Source: WHUA01 sp963711215 (GTDB taxonomy: Bacteria; Pseudomonadota; Alphaproteobacteria; UBA8366). From it: 64,000 nt of DNA. Shown here one piece after another: positions 36,636-47,300 of this stretch. The notes under the pieces were generated by a model that searched no databases, was not told where the DNA came from, and saw nothing but the letters and a program-made list of their open reading frames with translations. The stretch covers positions 186,001 to 250,000 of the forward strand of contig CAVQDH010000002.1 of the NCBI GenBank assembly GCA_963711215.1. The letters run 5' to 3'. Both the position numbers and the translations under genes were made by a program. How positions within the stretch are numbered: position 1 is the first letter of the stretch; the number at the start of each line of letters is the position of its first letter.

Positions 36636-37745
36636 ATGGATCCTTCCCTCTCCGTAGCGGTCGTGCTCGTCGGCGCGGCCGTCATCGCGTTTGAGCTCGG
36701 GATTTCCAGCGCGATCATCGAGGTCTTCGCCGGTGTCGCCCTGGCTTATTTCATCAAGGATATCGGCTCGCTCGGCTGGCTCCAGTTTCTCGCCAACCTT
36801 GGGATGCTTGGGCTCATGTTTATGGCGGGGTTCGAGGTCGACCCGCACCGACTGCGCCGCAGCTGGCGGGCCAGCGTCGCGATTGGCGTCTGTTCGTTGC
36901 TCCTGCCGATGGCAGGCGTGTTCCTGGTCTGCTTCTACGGCTTTGGCCTGGCGCTGAATGTGGCCGGTCTGGTGGCGATCGGCCTGTCCACGACCTCGCT
37001 GGCGCTGGTCTATCACGCGCTGAAGGACCGGGGGATGCTGGAGAGCGATACCGGTCAGGCGCTGCTCGCCGCGGCGTCCGTCGTCGACGTACTGAGTATG
37101 GTCGCGCTCGCGCTGCTGCTGGGCGAGGTCGGCTGGGGGACGGCGCTGTTCCTGGTCGTTGTCATTCCGACGGTCATTGGGCTGCCGCATTTGGGCAAAT
37201 GGGTTTTCAGCCGGTACAAAGGATCGCTGGTCGAATTCGAATTGCGCTTCATGCTGGTGCTGCTGGTCGGCATGGGCTTCATGGCGGAAAACATCGGCGG
37301 CATCCATCCGGCGATCGTCGCCTTCTGTCTCGGCATCGTGATGTCAGGGGTCATGGAAGAGCATGAGGCGCTGGAGGAGAAGCTGAAAGGGATCGTATTC
37401 AGCCTGTTCGCGCCCGTGTTCTTTCTTCAAGCGGGCGCGCAGCTCGATGTGCGGCTCCTGACGCTCGACATGTTGGGCGTCGCGGTGGTTTTGTTCGTCA
37501 TCGCTTGCGGGCTCAAATTCATCGGCACCGCGCTGCCGGCGCGCTATCTGTTGAAGACCAGCGGGCGGTTCATCGGCCTTTTGTTCAATTACCGGCTGAG
37601 CTTCGGAATCATCGCCGCATCGGTCGGCTTGAAGACCGGCGTGCTGAGCGAAGGCTTTTACGCGGTGATCCTGCTGGTCGTCATGGGCAGCGCGGCCTTG
37701 CCGGTGATCTTCCTGCACGACCGGCCGGCAGAGCTCGACCGCTAG
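36636..37745 (+). CDS. Cation:proton antiporter, CPA2/KefB-like, membrane domain only
   Basis: A 369-residue polytopic protein with about 11 hydrophobic segments and no C-terminal TrkA-N domain. It lacks the nucleotide-gating part of KefB/C. The transport core shows AIGLSTTSLALVYHALKDRG and AAASVVDVLSMVALALLLG, with a VVDV motif where CPA antiporters have paired acidic residues. Probable role: Na+ or K+/H+ exchange. It overlaps the convergent asparaginase gene by four bases. Confidence 0.85.
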   Translation: MDPSLSVAVVLVGAAVIAFELGISSAIIEVFAGVALAYFIKDIGSLGWLQFLANLGMLGLMFMAGFEVDPHRLRRSWRASVAIGVCSLLLPMAGVFLVCFYGFGLALNVAGLVAIGLSTTSLALVYHALKDRGMLESDTGQALLAAASVVDVLSMVALALLLGEVGWGTALFLVVVIPTVIGLPHLGKWVFSRYKGSLVEFELRFMLVLLVGMGFMAENIGGIHPAIVAFCLGIVMSGVMEEHEALEEKLKGIVFSLFAPVFFLQAGAQLDVRLLTLDMLGVAVVLFVIACGLKFIGTALPARYLLKTSGRFIGLLFNYRLSFGIIAASVGLKTGVLSEGFYAVILLVVMGSAALPVIFLHDRPAELDR

Positions 37746-38758
37746 GTCGATGCCGCGGCGGGCGGATGGCAGGCGCAGATCCTGCCGACCTGGACATTGA
37801 CGCTGTTCTGCACGGGAACCTCGGCAAGGTCGGCGAGCGCGGCCGCCTCGCCGTCGCTCAGCAGCTTGAGCGCGCGGAGCATCGCCAGCAGGGCTACGAC
37901 GCGGGCGCGCGAATTGCCGTCCGCGATCTTGAGCGCGATGCCGAGCTCCTGTTCGGGAATGAAGGCGACGACGTACCCTTCGGCGCCGCCCTTCATGATG
38001 ATGCGGCCGCCGGTCGCTTCGGAGAGACGGACATTCGGCTGCCCGGTCCCGGCAACCAGGCGGGGATGCGCCCGCATCGCCTCCTGCAGCCGGCGGATCG
38101 CCTGACTGCGCGTGGCGTTGCTGGTCCGCGCGGCGGCGTAACGCGCCATGCTGCGCGCCATATCGGCGATGGATAAGGCCGGCGCGGGCAGGGTGCAGCC
38201 GTCCACGCCCAGCGGCAGCGCGCGGGCATCGCCGCCGAGCAGGTCCGAAAAGACATCGAAATAGAATTGCTGCGCCGGGTGCGAGGGGTCGTTGTAGCCG
38301 TCGATCGGCCAGCCCATGTGGCGGGCGACGGTCAGGAAGCCGCAATGCTTGCCCGAGCAATTGTGAAAGATGCGTGACGGCTCGATACCGCCGCGGATCA
38401 GGTCGGCGGCGGTATCCTTGTCGCTGGGATAGTCGGGGCCGCAGGCGAGATTGCTCTCCGCGAGTCCCAGCCGGTCGAGCCAGGCGGCGACACGCGATGT
38501 GTGGATCGGCTCGCCACGGTGCGACGCGCAGGCAAGGGCCAGGTCTTCCGGCGTGAGACCGAGGGCGTCCGCGGCGCCGGTCTCGACCAGCGCGATCGCC
38601 TGGATCGGCTTGAGCGAGGATCGCGGAAAGGTGACGATGCCCGTGTCGCCCCAGCCATAAATAACCTCGCCGCCGGCGTTGGCGACGGCGGCGGCGCCGA
38701 AATGCACGCTCTCGACCGCGGGGCCGCGCCAGACTTCGGCGAATTTCGCGTATTCCAT
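37742..38758 (-). CDS. L-asparaginase, Rhizobium etli AnsA (class 3) type
   Basis: A 338-residue asparaginase of the R. etli family, structurally unrelated to E. coli AnsA/AnsB. Residues known from the R. etli inducible enzyme are all present one position earlier: S47 and K50 in RSSLKP, C134 and K137 in HNCSGKH, and C188 in VDGCTLPAP, which are the nucleophile, lysines and zinc-site cysteines. It hydrolyses asparagine to aspartate and ammonia. The gene is monocistronic and divergent from nothing obvious; its 3' end overlaps the antiporter gene by four bases. Confidence 0.92.
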   Translation of the reverse strand: MEYAKFAEVWRGPAVESVHFGAAAVANAGGEVIYGWGDTGIVTFPRSSLKPIQAIALVETGAADALGLTPEDLALACASHRGEPIHTSRVAAWLDRLGLAESNLACGPDYPSDKDTAADLIRGGIEPSRIFHNCSGKHCGFLTVARHMGWPIDGYNDPSHPAQQFYFDVFSDLLGGDARALPLGVDGCTLPAPALSIADMARSMARYAAARTSNATRSQAIRRLQEAMRAHPRLVAGTGQPNVRLSEATGGRIIMKGGAEGYVVAFIPEQELGIALKIADGNSRARVVALLAMLRALKLLSDGEAAALADLAEVPVQNSVNVQVGRICACHPPAAAST

Positions 38759-38852
38759 CCCGGTCTTCCTTGCCTTCCAGCGATACGCAATCCGCTAGTA
38801 GCAGGACCGGAAATTGGCCAAGGCAATAACCGAATAACGGTATCCGGCTTCG

Positions 38853-39554
38853 CTATTCGGCGGCTTGCGCCGGCACGGCCAAGGGCGTCGCGGCCTCCGG
38901 TTCGGGCGGCAGCGGCGGATTCGGAAGACTGGCATTCTCGGTTACAGGCATCCCTTGCCGCGCCCGGGAATAGCGCCAAACGCTCGCCGGCGGAACGTTC
39001 ATGAGGACCCAGGCGGAACGGTCTTTGACCAGTTTCAGCGACTGCGCGATGGCGCGCGGCACGGGCGATAGCGGGCCATAGGTGAATTGCACGAAAACGC
39101 CGTCCTGATCCAGCACGTCGAAAGATTGTGCGAGGATCTGATTGCGCTGCTGCTCGGGGATGGACAGGAGCGGGAGGCCCGACAGGATTGCCTTGAAGGG
39201 ACCGATGCCGCGCACCCGCAGCAGGGCCTGAAGACGCCGCGCGTCGCCCCGGATGACCCGGACATCCGGGAACCGTGCGCGGATCAGCGAGCAGAAGGAC
39301 GCGGCCTTTTCCAGGACCACGATATCGCGCGGGTTCACGCCGATCTCGATGCAGGCTTTCGTTATGGTGCCGGTGCCGCCGCCAAGCTCAAGCACGAGGC
39401 CGGGCCGCGCGACGTCGATTTGCCGCGCCATGGCGTGCGCGAGAAAGCGCCCGCTCGGCAAAATGGCGCCCACCGCCGCTGGCCGCCGCACCCATTGCGC
39501 CAGGAACTCCAGGGCATCCGGTATGTCACTGTCGTCAAACGGCTTCAATGCCAT
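38853..39554 (-). CDS. Class I SAM-dependent methyltransferase, PmtA-like phospholipid N-methyltransferase
   Basis: A 233-residue methyltransferase with the AdoMet motif VLELGGGTGTIT (about 54-65). The N-terminal FLAQWVRRPAAVGAILPSGR is typical of PmtA proteins that methylate phosphatidylethanolamine to phosphatidylcholine. A KAILSGLPLLSIPEQQR segment follows. ATG 39554 is chosen because the protein family starts here; an upstream extension has no family likeness. The C-terminus has a Pro-rich tail of about 25 residues. Members without clear PmtA activity also exist. Confidence 0.85.
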   Translation of the reverse strand: MALKPFDDSDIPDALEFLAQWVRRPAAVGAILPSGRFLAHAMARQIDVARPGLVLELGGGTGTITKACIEIGVNPRDIVVLEKAASFCSLIRARFPDVRVIRGDARRLQALLRVRGIGPFKAILSGLPLLSIPEQQRNQILAQSFDVLDQDGVFVQFTYGPLSPVPRAIAQSLKLVKDRSAWVLMNVPPASVWRYSRARQGMPVTENASLPNPPLPPEPEAATPLAVPAQAAE

Positions 39555-39607
39555 GTAGTCCTCGAAGTTAATGTAGTCGTCGCCAACATGGCTTTCCGAC
39601 ACGAAAC

Positions 39608-39619
39608 ATACCGCGGTAT
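39608..39619. promoter_or_regulatory. Perfect 12-bp palindrome ATACCGCGGTAT
   Basis: A self-complementary 12-mer 54-65 bases upstream of the methyltransferase start. Position and symmetry fit an operator, but no regulator can be assigned, and a short GC-centred palindrome can occur by chance. The rest of the 39555-39776 interval shows no gene. Confidence 0.3.
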
Positions 39620-39776
39620 CCGAAGGTTCGGAAAAGCCTCCGCGATGATTAAGATATGTTGCTGCCAAGGTGCGCCATTGCAAGATATTCCCGCGCATTA
39701 CCCGAGAGCAACGTCAAGATTTTCTCACACCGGATCGGGCGCCGCCGCAACGGGTGCGGCCGCGACCATCCGGGGT

Positions 39777-42108
39777 TCATGCGGCCGATTTCGCCTCCTG
39801 AATGGCCTGCCATATCCGTGCGGGGGTCGCCGGCATTTCGAGATGCGTGATGCCGAGCGGTGCGAGCGCATCGTTGATGGCGTTCATGACCGCCGCCAGC
39901 GCGCCGACGGTACCGGCTTCGCCCACGCCCTTGACGCCCAGCGGGTTGGTCTTGGTCGGGACCGGAAAGGCCGAAACGTCGAAGGCGCAGAAATCGGCCG
40001 CGCGCGGCATCGTATAGTCCATGAAAGACCCCGTCAGGATCTGGCCGCTTTCGTTTTCATAAACGATATTTTCCATGAGCGCCTGGCCTGCGCCTTGGGC
40101 GATGCCGCCATGCACTTGTCCCTTGACCAGCAGCGGGTTCAACTCCACGCCGCAGTCGTCGATGACGGAATAGCGGACGATCTCGATCTCGCCGGTCTCG
40201 GGCGTGATTTCCACCTCGCAGATATGGCAGCCGTTGGGAAAATTCGCCTTCGTCGCGTTGAAGGTGGCCATTTCGAAGAGTCCGGGCTCCAGATCGGGCG
40301 GCAGCTTGTTCGGTGCGAAGGCTGCCGACGCGACCGCCTTGAAGGGGACGGAGCGGTCGGTGCCGGCGATCGTGAACTTGCCGTCTTCGAGCGTGATGTC
40401 CTGCTCGGAGGCCTCGAGGATATGCGCGGCGATCTTGCGCGCCTTGGCGATGACCTTTTCCGTCGCCATCAGCACGGCCGACGTGCCGATCGCCGCCGTC
40501 CGCGATCCGCCGGTGCCCGTCCCGAAGGAAACCTTGTCGGTATCGCCCTCGATGACGCGGATATCCTCGGGCGCGAGGCCGAGCTTCTCGCAGACGAGTT
40601 GCTTGTAGATCGTCGCATGTCCCTGGCCGTGCGGCGTCGACCCGGCGAGGATGATGGCCGTGCCCGACGGGTCGAATCGCAATTCGGCGGTCTCGGTCGA
40701 CGGGCCGGCGGCCTGCTCGATGGTGTAGGAGATGCCCACGCCGCGGAGCTTGCCGGCGGCTTCCGCTTGTTTGCGGCGGCCGTCGAAGCCCGCGTAGTCC
40801 GCTTTGGACAAGCGTCTTGTCGAAGACCGTCTCGAACTCGCCGCAGTCATAGGTGAAAGTCAGCGCGGTCTTGTAGGGCATCGCGGTCGGCAAAATGAAA
40901 TTGCGCCGCCTGAGCTCCGCCGGATCAATTTCGAGGCCGCGCGCGGCGATGTCGATGATGCGTTCAAGGATGTAGGACGCCTCCGGCCGGCCTGCGCCGC
41001 GGTAGGGCGAGAGCGGCGAGGTGTTGGTGAACACGCCGGACACAGCGACATGGATCGCCTGGAAGGTATAGACGCCGGCGAGGCCGCCGAGATTGTTGGT
41101 CGGCGGCCCGAAGCCGTTCAGCGAAAGATAGGCGCCGAGGGCCGCGCTCGTCCCCACCCGCAGGGCGAGGAATTTGCCGTCCTTGTCGAGCGCCAGCTCG
41201 ACGTCGCTGACGTTGTCGCGCGCGTGGTCGTCGGCGACGAAGCCTTCGCTCCGGTCGCACCGCCATTTCACCGGACGGCCGATACGCTTGGACGCCCAGG
41301 CGGTCAGCGGGACCTCCGGATAGAGCGCGCCCTTCATGCCGAAGGAGCCGCCCATGTCCCCGGTGATCAGCCGCATCTTGTTCTCGGGGATCTTGAACAG
41401 GTTCTTGGTCAGCGTCGTGCGCCAGGCATAGGGGCGCTGCACGCCGGTGTGGATGGTGTAGTGGCCTTCGCCGTCATCGTAATAGGCGAGCGCGCCGCGC
41501 GGCTCCATCGTATTGGCGTGGATGCGATTGATCACGAAGCGCTGCCGGAAGACATGCGCCGCGGACTTGATGGCCGCGTCCGCGCCGTTTTTGTCGCCGA
41601 GCTCGCGAAAGAAGCTTTCGTTGTCCGGGCACTCGTCCCAGACCGCGGGCGTGCCCGGCGCCGTCGCCTTGGCCGTCTCGACATTGGCGGGAAGCGGCTC
41701 GTAATCAACCTCGACGGCCTCCGCCGCATCCTTGGCGATGTTCACCGACTCCGCCAGGACCATCGCGACGATTTGACCCACATGGCGGGCCCTGTCCTTG
41801 GTGATCGCCGGCCGCGGGGGCCGGAACATGGTCGAGCCGTCACGCCGCTTCAAGGGAGACGGGCCGGCGATGAAACCGAGGCCGTCCGCCTCGTAATCGG
41901 CGCCGGTGAGGACGGCAATGACGCCCGGCATCGCCAGTGCCGCGCTCGCATCGATCTTCTTGATCGCCGCGTGCGCGTGCGGCGACCGGAGCATCACGGC
42001 ATAGGCCTGGTTGATCATGTTGTTGTCGTCGACATACAGGCCGTGACCGCGCAGAAGGCGAGGATCCTCGGTGCGGGGAACCGGCTGACCGATCGCATAT
42101 TTCAACAT
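39777..42108 (-). CDS. Xanthine dehydrogenase/CO dehydrogenase family molybdopterin-binding large subunit (form II CoxL-like, one frameshift)
   Basis: About 776 residues after correction. N-terminal segments are GQPVPRTEDPRLLRGHGLYV and MLRSPHAHAAI. The active-site loop is PYRGAGRPE (368-376), the AYRGAGR form-II signature rather than the AYRCSFR of true CO dehydrogenase. The putative catalytic Glu is in VKGVGEAGTVGA. The frame breaks near 40807-40813 (one extra base) at FDKTL, resuming as SKADYAGFDG. The FAD (CoxM) and 2Fe-2S (CoxS) subunit genes are not adjacent, which is unusual. GGAGGGA precedes ATG 42108. The substrate is unknown. Confidence 0.9.
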
Positions 42109-42537
42109 GTGCATTCTCCCTCCGAGTTTGCCCATGACCGGTCCCGAGCAAACGGCATTACGGGACCCGGTCGTGGCTTTTTTAAGACGGCTCCTGACGG
42201 CGGTGTTTTTTCGATGCGTTGGATGATGACGGCGGAGCGGGCAAGCTTGCTTCTTCTATCTTGGTACCAAGCTTAGCGGCAATTGCGGCATCAAATCCAG
42301 CGCTGGAAAAATTTAGGATCCGGCCGACGCCCGACTGACGCCCGACTGACGATTGAATCGGCCTGCGCTGCACTAAATCGATGCGGCGGTTGGGTTTTTG
42401 ACGCCAATGGGGTATCGTTGCCTCTATCAGGCACGCGAACGAGAGCGATCGATCGGAACCAAGCCTGCGCGCGGCGAAAGTCGAGACCGACAATTTCGCC
42501 TGGAGAACAGTGAGCACGTGTCCGTCTGCCCGAACTA
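42109..42537. other. Interval between the CoxL-like gene and tamA
   Basis: This interval of about 430 bases is lower in GC than its surroundings. It contains a direct repeat CCGACTGACG/CCCGACTGACG near 42330-42350. I see no gene with a credible start and no RNA gene. It must contain the divergent promoters for the CoxL-like gene and tamA. Confidence 0.5.
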
Positions 42538-44374
42538 ATGCATTGGTTTGGAAAGCCTCTTGGCTTGTTATGTCTGATCGTCTTTATCGTGGCGAATGGG
42601 CCCGCTTTTGCAGCCGATGATGGCGCGCCGGGCGGGAACGGCGCCCCGGATGCAGCCGTTCAAGACGGTCGGCCTGAAGTACGAGCCCGAGATTAAAGGG
42701 GTCGAAGACGCCGACCTCAACGATCTGCTGAAATCCGCGTCGCAGCTGTTTTCCCTGATCGACCGGCAACCGGCGACGATCGCATCGCTCGAGCGGCGGG
42801 CGCAAGACGACCTGGCGCGCCTGGGCGAGGCGCTGCGGTCTGAAGGCTACTACGATGCGTCGCTCAGTTATCATCTGGAACGGAACAAGCAGCCGATCCC
42901 GGTTCGGATCGACGTGACGACGGGGCCGCGCTACACGCTGCACGGCTTTACGATCGTCTACGAGACATCCCCGCTGCTGGCGGCAGCGGCGCAGCCGTCC
43001 CTCGCGGATATCGGCATCAAGCTGGGGATGCCCGCGCGGGCGCCGGACGTCCGGACGGCGGAACGCAAGGCCGTCTCCGTTCTGCAGGAGCGCGGCTATC
43101 CTTTCGCCAAGTCGGCAGGGTTGAAGGCGACGGTCGATCATAACACGCATGAGATGACGGTTCGCCTTGCCATCGACGCAGGGCCGCAGGCGACGCTGGG
43201 CCCCTTGCGGATATCCGGATTGAAGTCGGTCGAGGAGGATTACATCCGCCGAATATCGAATTGGCACGAAGGCGCGGTCTTCGATCAGCGGGCGCTCGAC
43301 CGCGTGCGCGCGGCGCTCAACGGCACCGGCCTCTTTTCCAGTGTGCAAGTGACGAAGGAGGCGCAGCTCGACAGCGACGGGCGGCTGCCGGTGACCGTGA
43401 CTGTCGCGGATGCGCCGCACCGTTCGATCGGCGCCGGCCTGCGCTATTCGACCGATGTCGGCTTCGGCGCCGACGTCTTCTGGGAGAATCGCAATTTCTT
43501 CCATCGCAACGAAACGCTGGGGCTGACCGTTACCGCCGCGCAGATCGAGCAGAGCGGGAAGATCAACTTCCGGAAGCCCGCCTTCCTTCGCCTCGACCAG
43601 GCCCTGCTGGCAAATGCCGGGCTCACGAACCGCAACACCGATGCGTTCGACCAACAGGATATTGCGGGAACGGTGTCGCTCGAACGGCCGTTGTTCGAGA
43701 AGTGGAGAGGAACCGCGGGCGTCACCGCGAGTTACGATTTCCTCAAAGACAGCGACAGCGAGCAGCAGGTGAAGCTGTTCGGCCTGCCGCTCACCGCGAC
43801 ACGGGCGACGACGGACAATCCGCTCAATCCGACGCGTGGAATGCTTGTCGATCTCGCGGCGACACCTTATGTGGGCGCCAGCTCGGAAGCGCTGCAATTC
43901 CTCCGCATGTCGGGGGGCGGCTCGACCTATCATGCGATCGACAAGGAGGCGCGGTATATCCTCGCAGGCCGGATGAAGCTCGGATCGATCATCGGCGAAT
44001 CGTCGGCGACCCTTCCCGCCGACAAGCGCTTCTATGCCGGCGGCGGCGGATCGGTCCGGGGTTACGGATTTCAGAAGGTCGGCCCGCTGGATGCGAATCG
44101 CGATCCGCTCGGCGGCCGGTCGCTGTTGGAGCTGAGCGGCGAGCTGCGTATCCGCGTCACCGAGAAGATCGGCGTCGTGCCTTTCATCGATGGCGGCGCC
44201 GTATCCGGCGCGCCCTATCCCGATTTCCAAGACGGCATGCGGTGGGCTGGCGGGCTCGGACTACGCTACTTCACCGGGTTCGGGCCTCTCCGGCTGGATC
44301 TGGCAACGCCGATAAATCCCCGGAAGGACGACAGCGTCATCGAATTCTACGTCAGCTTCGGCCAGGCTTTCTGA
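42538..44374 (+). CDS. tamA: TamA, outer-membrane translocation and assembly module subunit (one frameshift near the N-terminus)
   Basis: An Omp85-family protein of about 611 residues after correction. The signal peptide MHWFGKPLGLLCLIVFIVAN followed by GPAFAADD is in one frame; the POTRA and barrel parts are in the next frame from about 42660. One extra base between 42640 and 42690 explains this. POTRA-like segments are SEGYYDASLSYHLER and LQERGYPFAKSAGLKA. The C-terminal barrel carries FYAGGGGSVRGYGFQKVG (the conserved VRGY loop) and ends in FYVSFGQAF, a typical C-terminal aromatic signal. With TamB it assembles outer-membrane proteins or moves phospholipids. tamB starts nine bases downstream. 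Confidence 0.92.
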
Positions 44375-44383
44375 TTGCGCGTC

Positions 44384-47300
44384 ATGAAACGAGCCGCCAT
44401 CGCCTTCCTCGCCGTGCTCGGCGTTATCGCGCTTCTTGGCGCGGCGGCGCTGCTGTGGCTGCCGAGCGAAAGCGGCCGGGCCTGGATCGCGCATGAGATC
44501 GCAAGCCGCGCCAGCACGCCCGGCGAGACGCTCGTGTCAATCGGCCGTCTGGAGGGCGACCTTTACCACCATCTCCAATTTTCGAACATCCGGCTCGCGG
44601 ACAGCGCCGGAGACTGGCTGACCATCGGCGCGGCCAAGATCGATTGGCGGCCTTTCAGCCTGCTGCGCGGCAAGGTGACGCTCGACCGCGTCGATATTCG
44701 CGATGCGGTCGTCGCGCGGACGCCGCAAACGCCTCCTGCGGCCAAGGAGCCCTCGCTCGCGGAGCGGCTGAAGGCCTTCCGCGACCTGCCGGCAATCCGC
44801 GTCCGCGACCTCGACATCGAAGACGTGACGATCGGCCAACCGGTCGTCGGTGCGCGCGCCGTGCTGCGGGTCACGGGCCACGTGGACGCAACGGCGGCGT
44901 TATCGGTCCGCGGCAAGCTCACGGTTCGCCGGATCGATGGGCCCGCTGGCGCCCTGGAAGCCATGGGCGACTACGCCGCCGCCGGGAATACGCTCGCTTT
45001 GGACGTGTCGCTTTCCGAGCCGGCCGGCGGCTTGGTTGCGCGCGCGCTCGATGTCCCCACGTTGCCGGCGCTGCAAGGTGAAGCGAAGGGCGCGGGACCC
45101 TTATCGGATTGGAAGGGGCATGCGGCGTTTTCCTTCGCGCAGGTGGCCGCGATGCGCGCGGATATCGCGATCCGCCATGCCAAGGCGACCGACGTCACGA
45201 TCGACGGCACCGCCACCATCCCGCCCGGCGACCGCGGTTTCCTCCGGCGCCTGGTCTCCGGCGATCACCGCTTCCGGCTGGACGGCAGCGTTGCCGGCGG
45301 CGACGCCCTGACGCTATCCCAGATGCAATGGACGGCGCCGCTCTTCGCGCTCGCGGCCGGCGGCACGATGAATCTCGACACGCTTGCCGTCGACGGGCGC
45401 GCGTCGCTCAAGACCACCGGCGCGGGTCCGCTGACGCTGGCGCCGGCGGAAGCGAGCATCGGCACGTTGAACGCCGAGGTCACCGCATCGGGGCGGTTGC
45501 CGGCGCCCGATCTGACCCTCGTCGTCGATGCCGGCCGCCTGTCCGTCGCCTCCGCCGGGACGGGCGATCTCAGGGGACTTTCACCATCACGCCGCAGGGG
45601 CGCGACAGAGGGCGGATCGACGGCAGCGCGACGTTGGGCTCGATCGTTCTCACGCAGTGGCCGGCGCTGCAGTCGCTGTTGGGGAAGCAGGCTACGCTTC
45701 ATCTTGGCGGCCGGCGTGGATTTCCCGCGATCGGTGATCGACGTCGATCAAGCCAGCGTGGCGGCCGCCGCAGGTGCGCTTTCCGGCAACGGCCGCTACC
45801 GCTGGGCGGAAGGCGACGGCACGGCGAAGGGCTACGCTTAGCCTCCCCGATCTGGCGGTATTCAGAGCCGTCGCAGGGCCGGCGCTGGCAGGCAGCGTCA
45901 CCGTATCGCTCGACGCGGCGCTGCACGACTTCGGCGCATCGGCGACCGGGCGCCTCGCAGGCGCGGCGACGGACCTTGCCCTCGGTAATGCGGCGGCGGA
46001 TGCGATCCTGACCCATACGCCCAAGCTCGACGCGGATATTTCGCTTGCAGCCGGCAAGCTCGCGGTAAAGCCACTCACCCTGAGGTCGGCCGCCGCCAAC
46101 ATGCAGCTCGATGCGGCCCTCGACACCGCGAGCGGCGCCGTCTCGGGCGCATACCGCTTCGACGTCGCGGCCGGGACGCCGCTTCGGGCAGCCGACGGCG
46201 TCGTGATCGACTGCGCGTGCCGTGCGTCCGGACGGCTGCGCGGCACGCTGCAGGATCTCGGCGTCGCCGGCGATCTTGCCGTGCCGTCGTTGCGTGTCGA
46301 GCAGGTCGCGCTGCGCACGCTTTCCGCCGACTATGACATCGGCGGGTTGCCGGATGCGCCGAACGGCACGGTCAAGGTCAAGGCGGCGACGCCGGTCGGG
46401 GCCGCCGCGGCGCAGACGAAGGTCGCGCTGACGCAGGACCGGTTGCGCCTCACCGATCTGCGCGCCGAGGCGGCGAGCGCGACCGCGCGCGGTTCCCTCG
46501 ACCTGCCGCTGACCGACGCGCCATCGACCGGTGAGGTCGCGCTCGACGTTGCGGACCTGAAGGCCTGGCTCGCGGCGGCGGCTCTCGACGGCGGGGGCAG
46601 CGCGACCGGGCAGGTCAAGCTGCGCGCCGACGGCAAGCGCCAAGTCATCGACGGCACGGCCAAGATCGCCAACCTGCGCTTTCGCGGCGCCTCGGGCGGG
46701 CCGAGTGTCGCCGTCGGGCAGGCGACGGTCGACGCAAGCATGATCGATTTCGGTGCCGGCGATCGGAACAAGGTCGACCTGCGTATGACCAAGGGACAAG
46801 TCGGCGACGCGACGTTCGACCGTATGGCCATGGCGGCGCAAGGATCGCTGTCGAAGGCCCGGCTGTCGCTGTCGGCAAAGGGTGAATGGAATGGCGCCGT
46901 GGCGCTGGACGCGACGGGTGAGTATGCCGAGAAGGCCGGCCGCCGGTCGCTCGATGTCGCGAGCCTCACGGGCACGCTGATCGGTGAGAAGATTGCGCTG
47001 CAGAAGCCGCTGCGCGTGGCCTGGAGCGGCGCCGGATTCGATGCCGAACCGCTGGCGCTTGCCTTGGGCGACGCGCATCTGACCGGTCATGCGCGGACCG
47101 GGAAGGAACAGGCCGACGTGTCGCTTGCACTCGCCGGCGTGCCGTTGAAACTGATCGATGTCTTCTGGCCCCTGGGATTGAACGGGCGGGCCGACGCGAC
47201 GCTCGACCTCAAGGGACGTTGGCCGGAGCCTGGCGGCGCGTTCGCGCTGAAGGTTCCGCGCCTGCGGCTCGGCGACGCGCCGGATGCGCCGGCGCTTGCG

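Noticed and set aside
38830..38860. CCGAATA...TATTCGG inverted repeat at the end of the methyltransferase gene as a terminator.
   Set aside because: The 17-base loop and absence of a T-tract make intrinsic termination unlikely.
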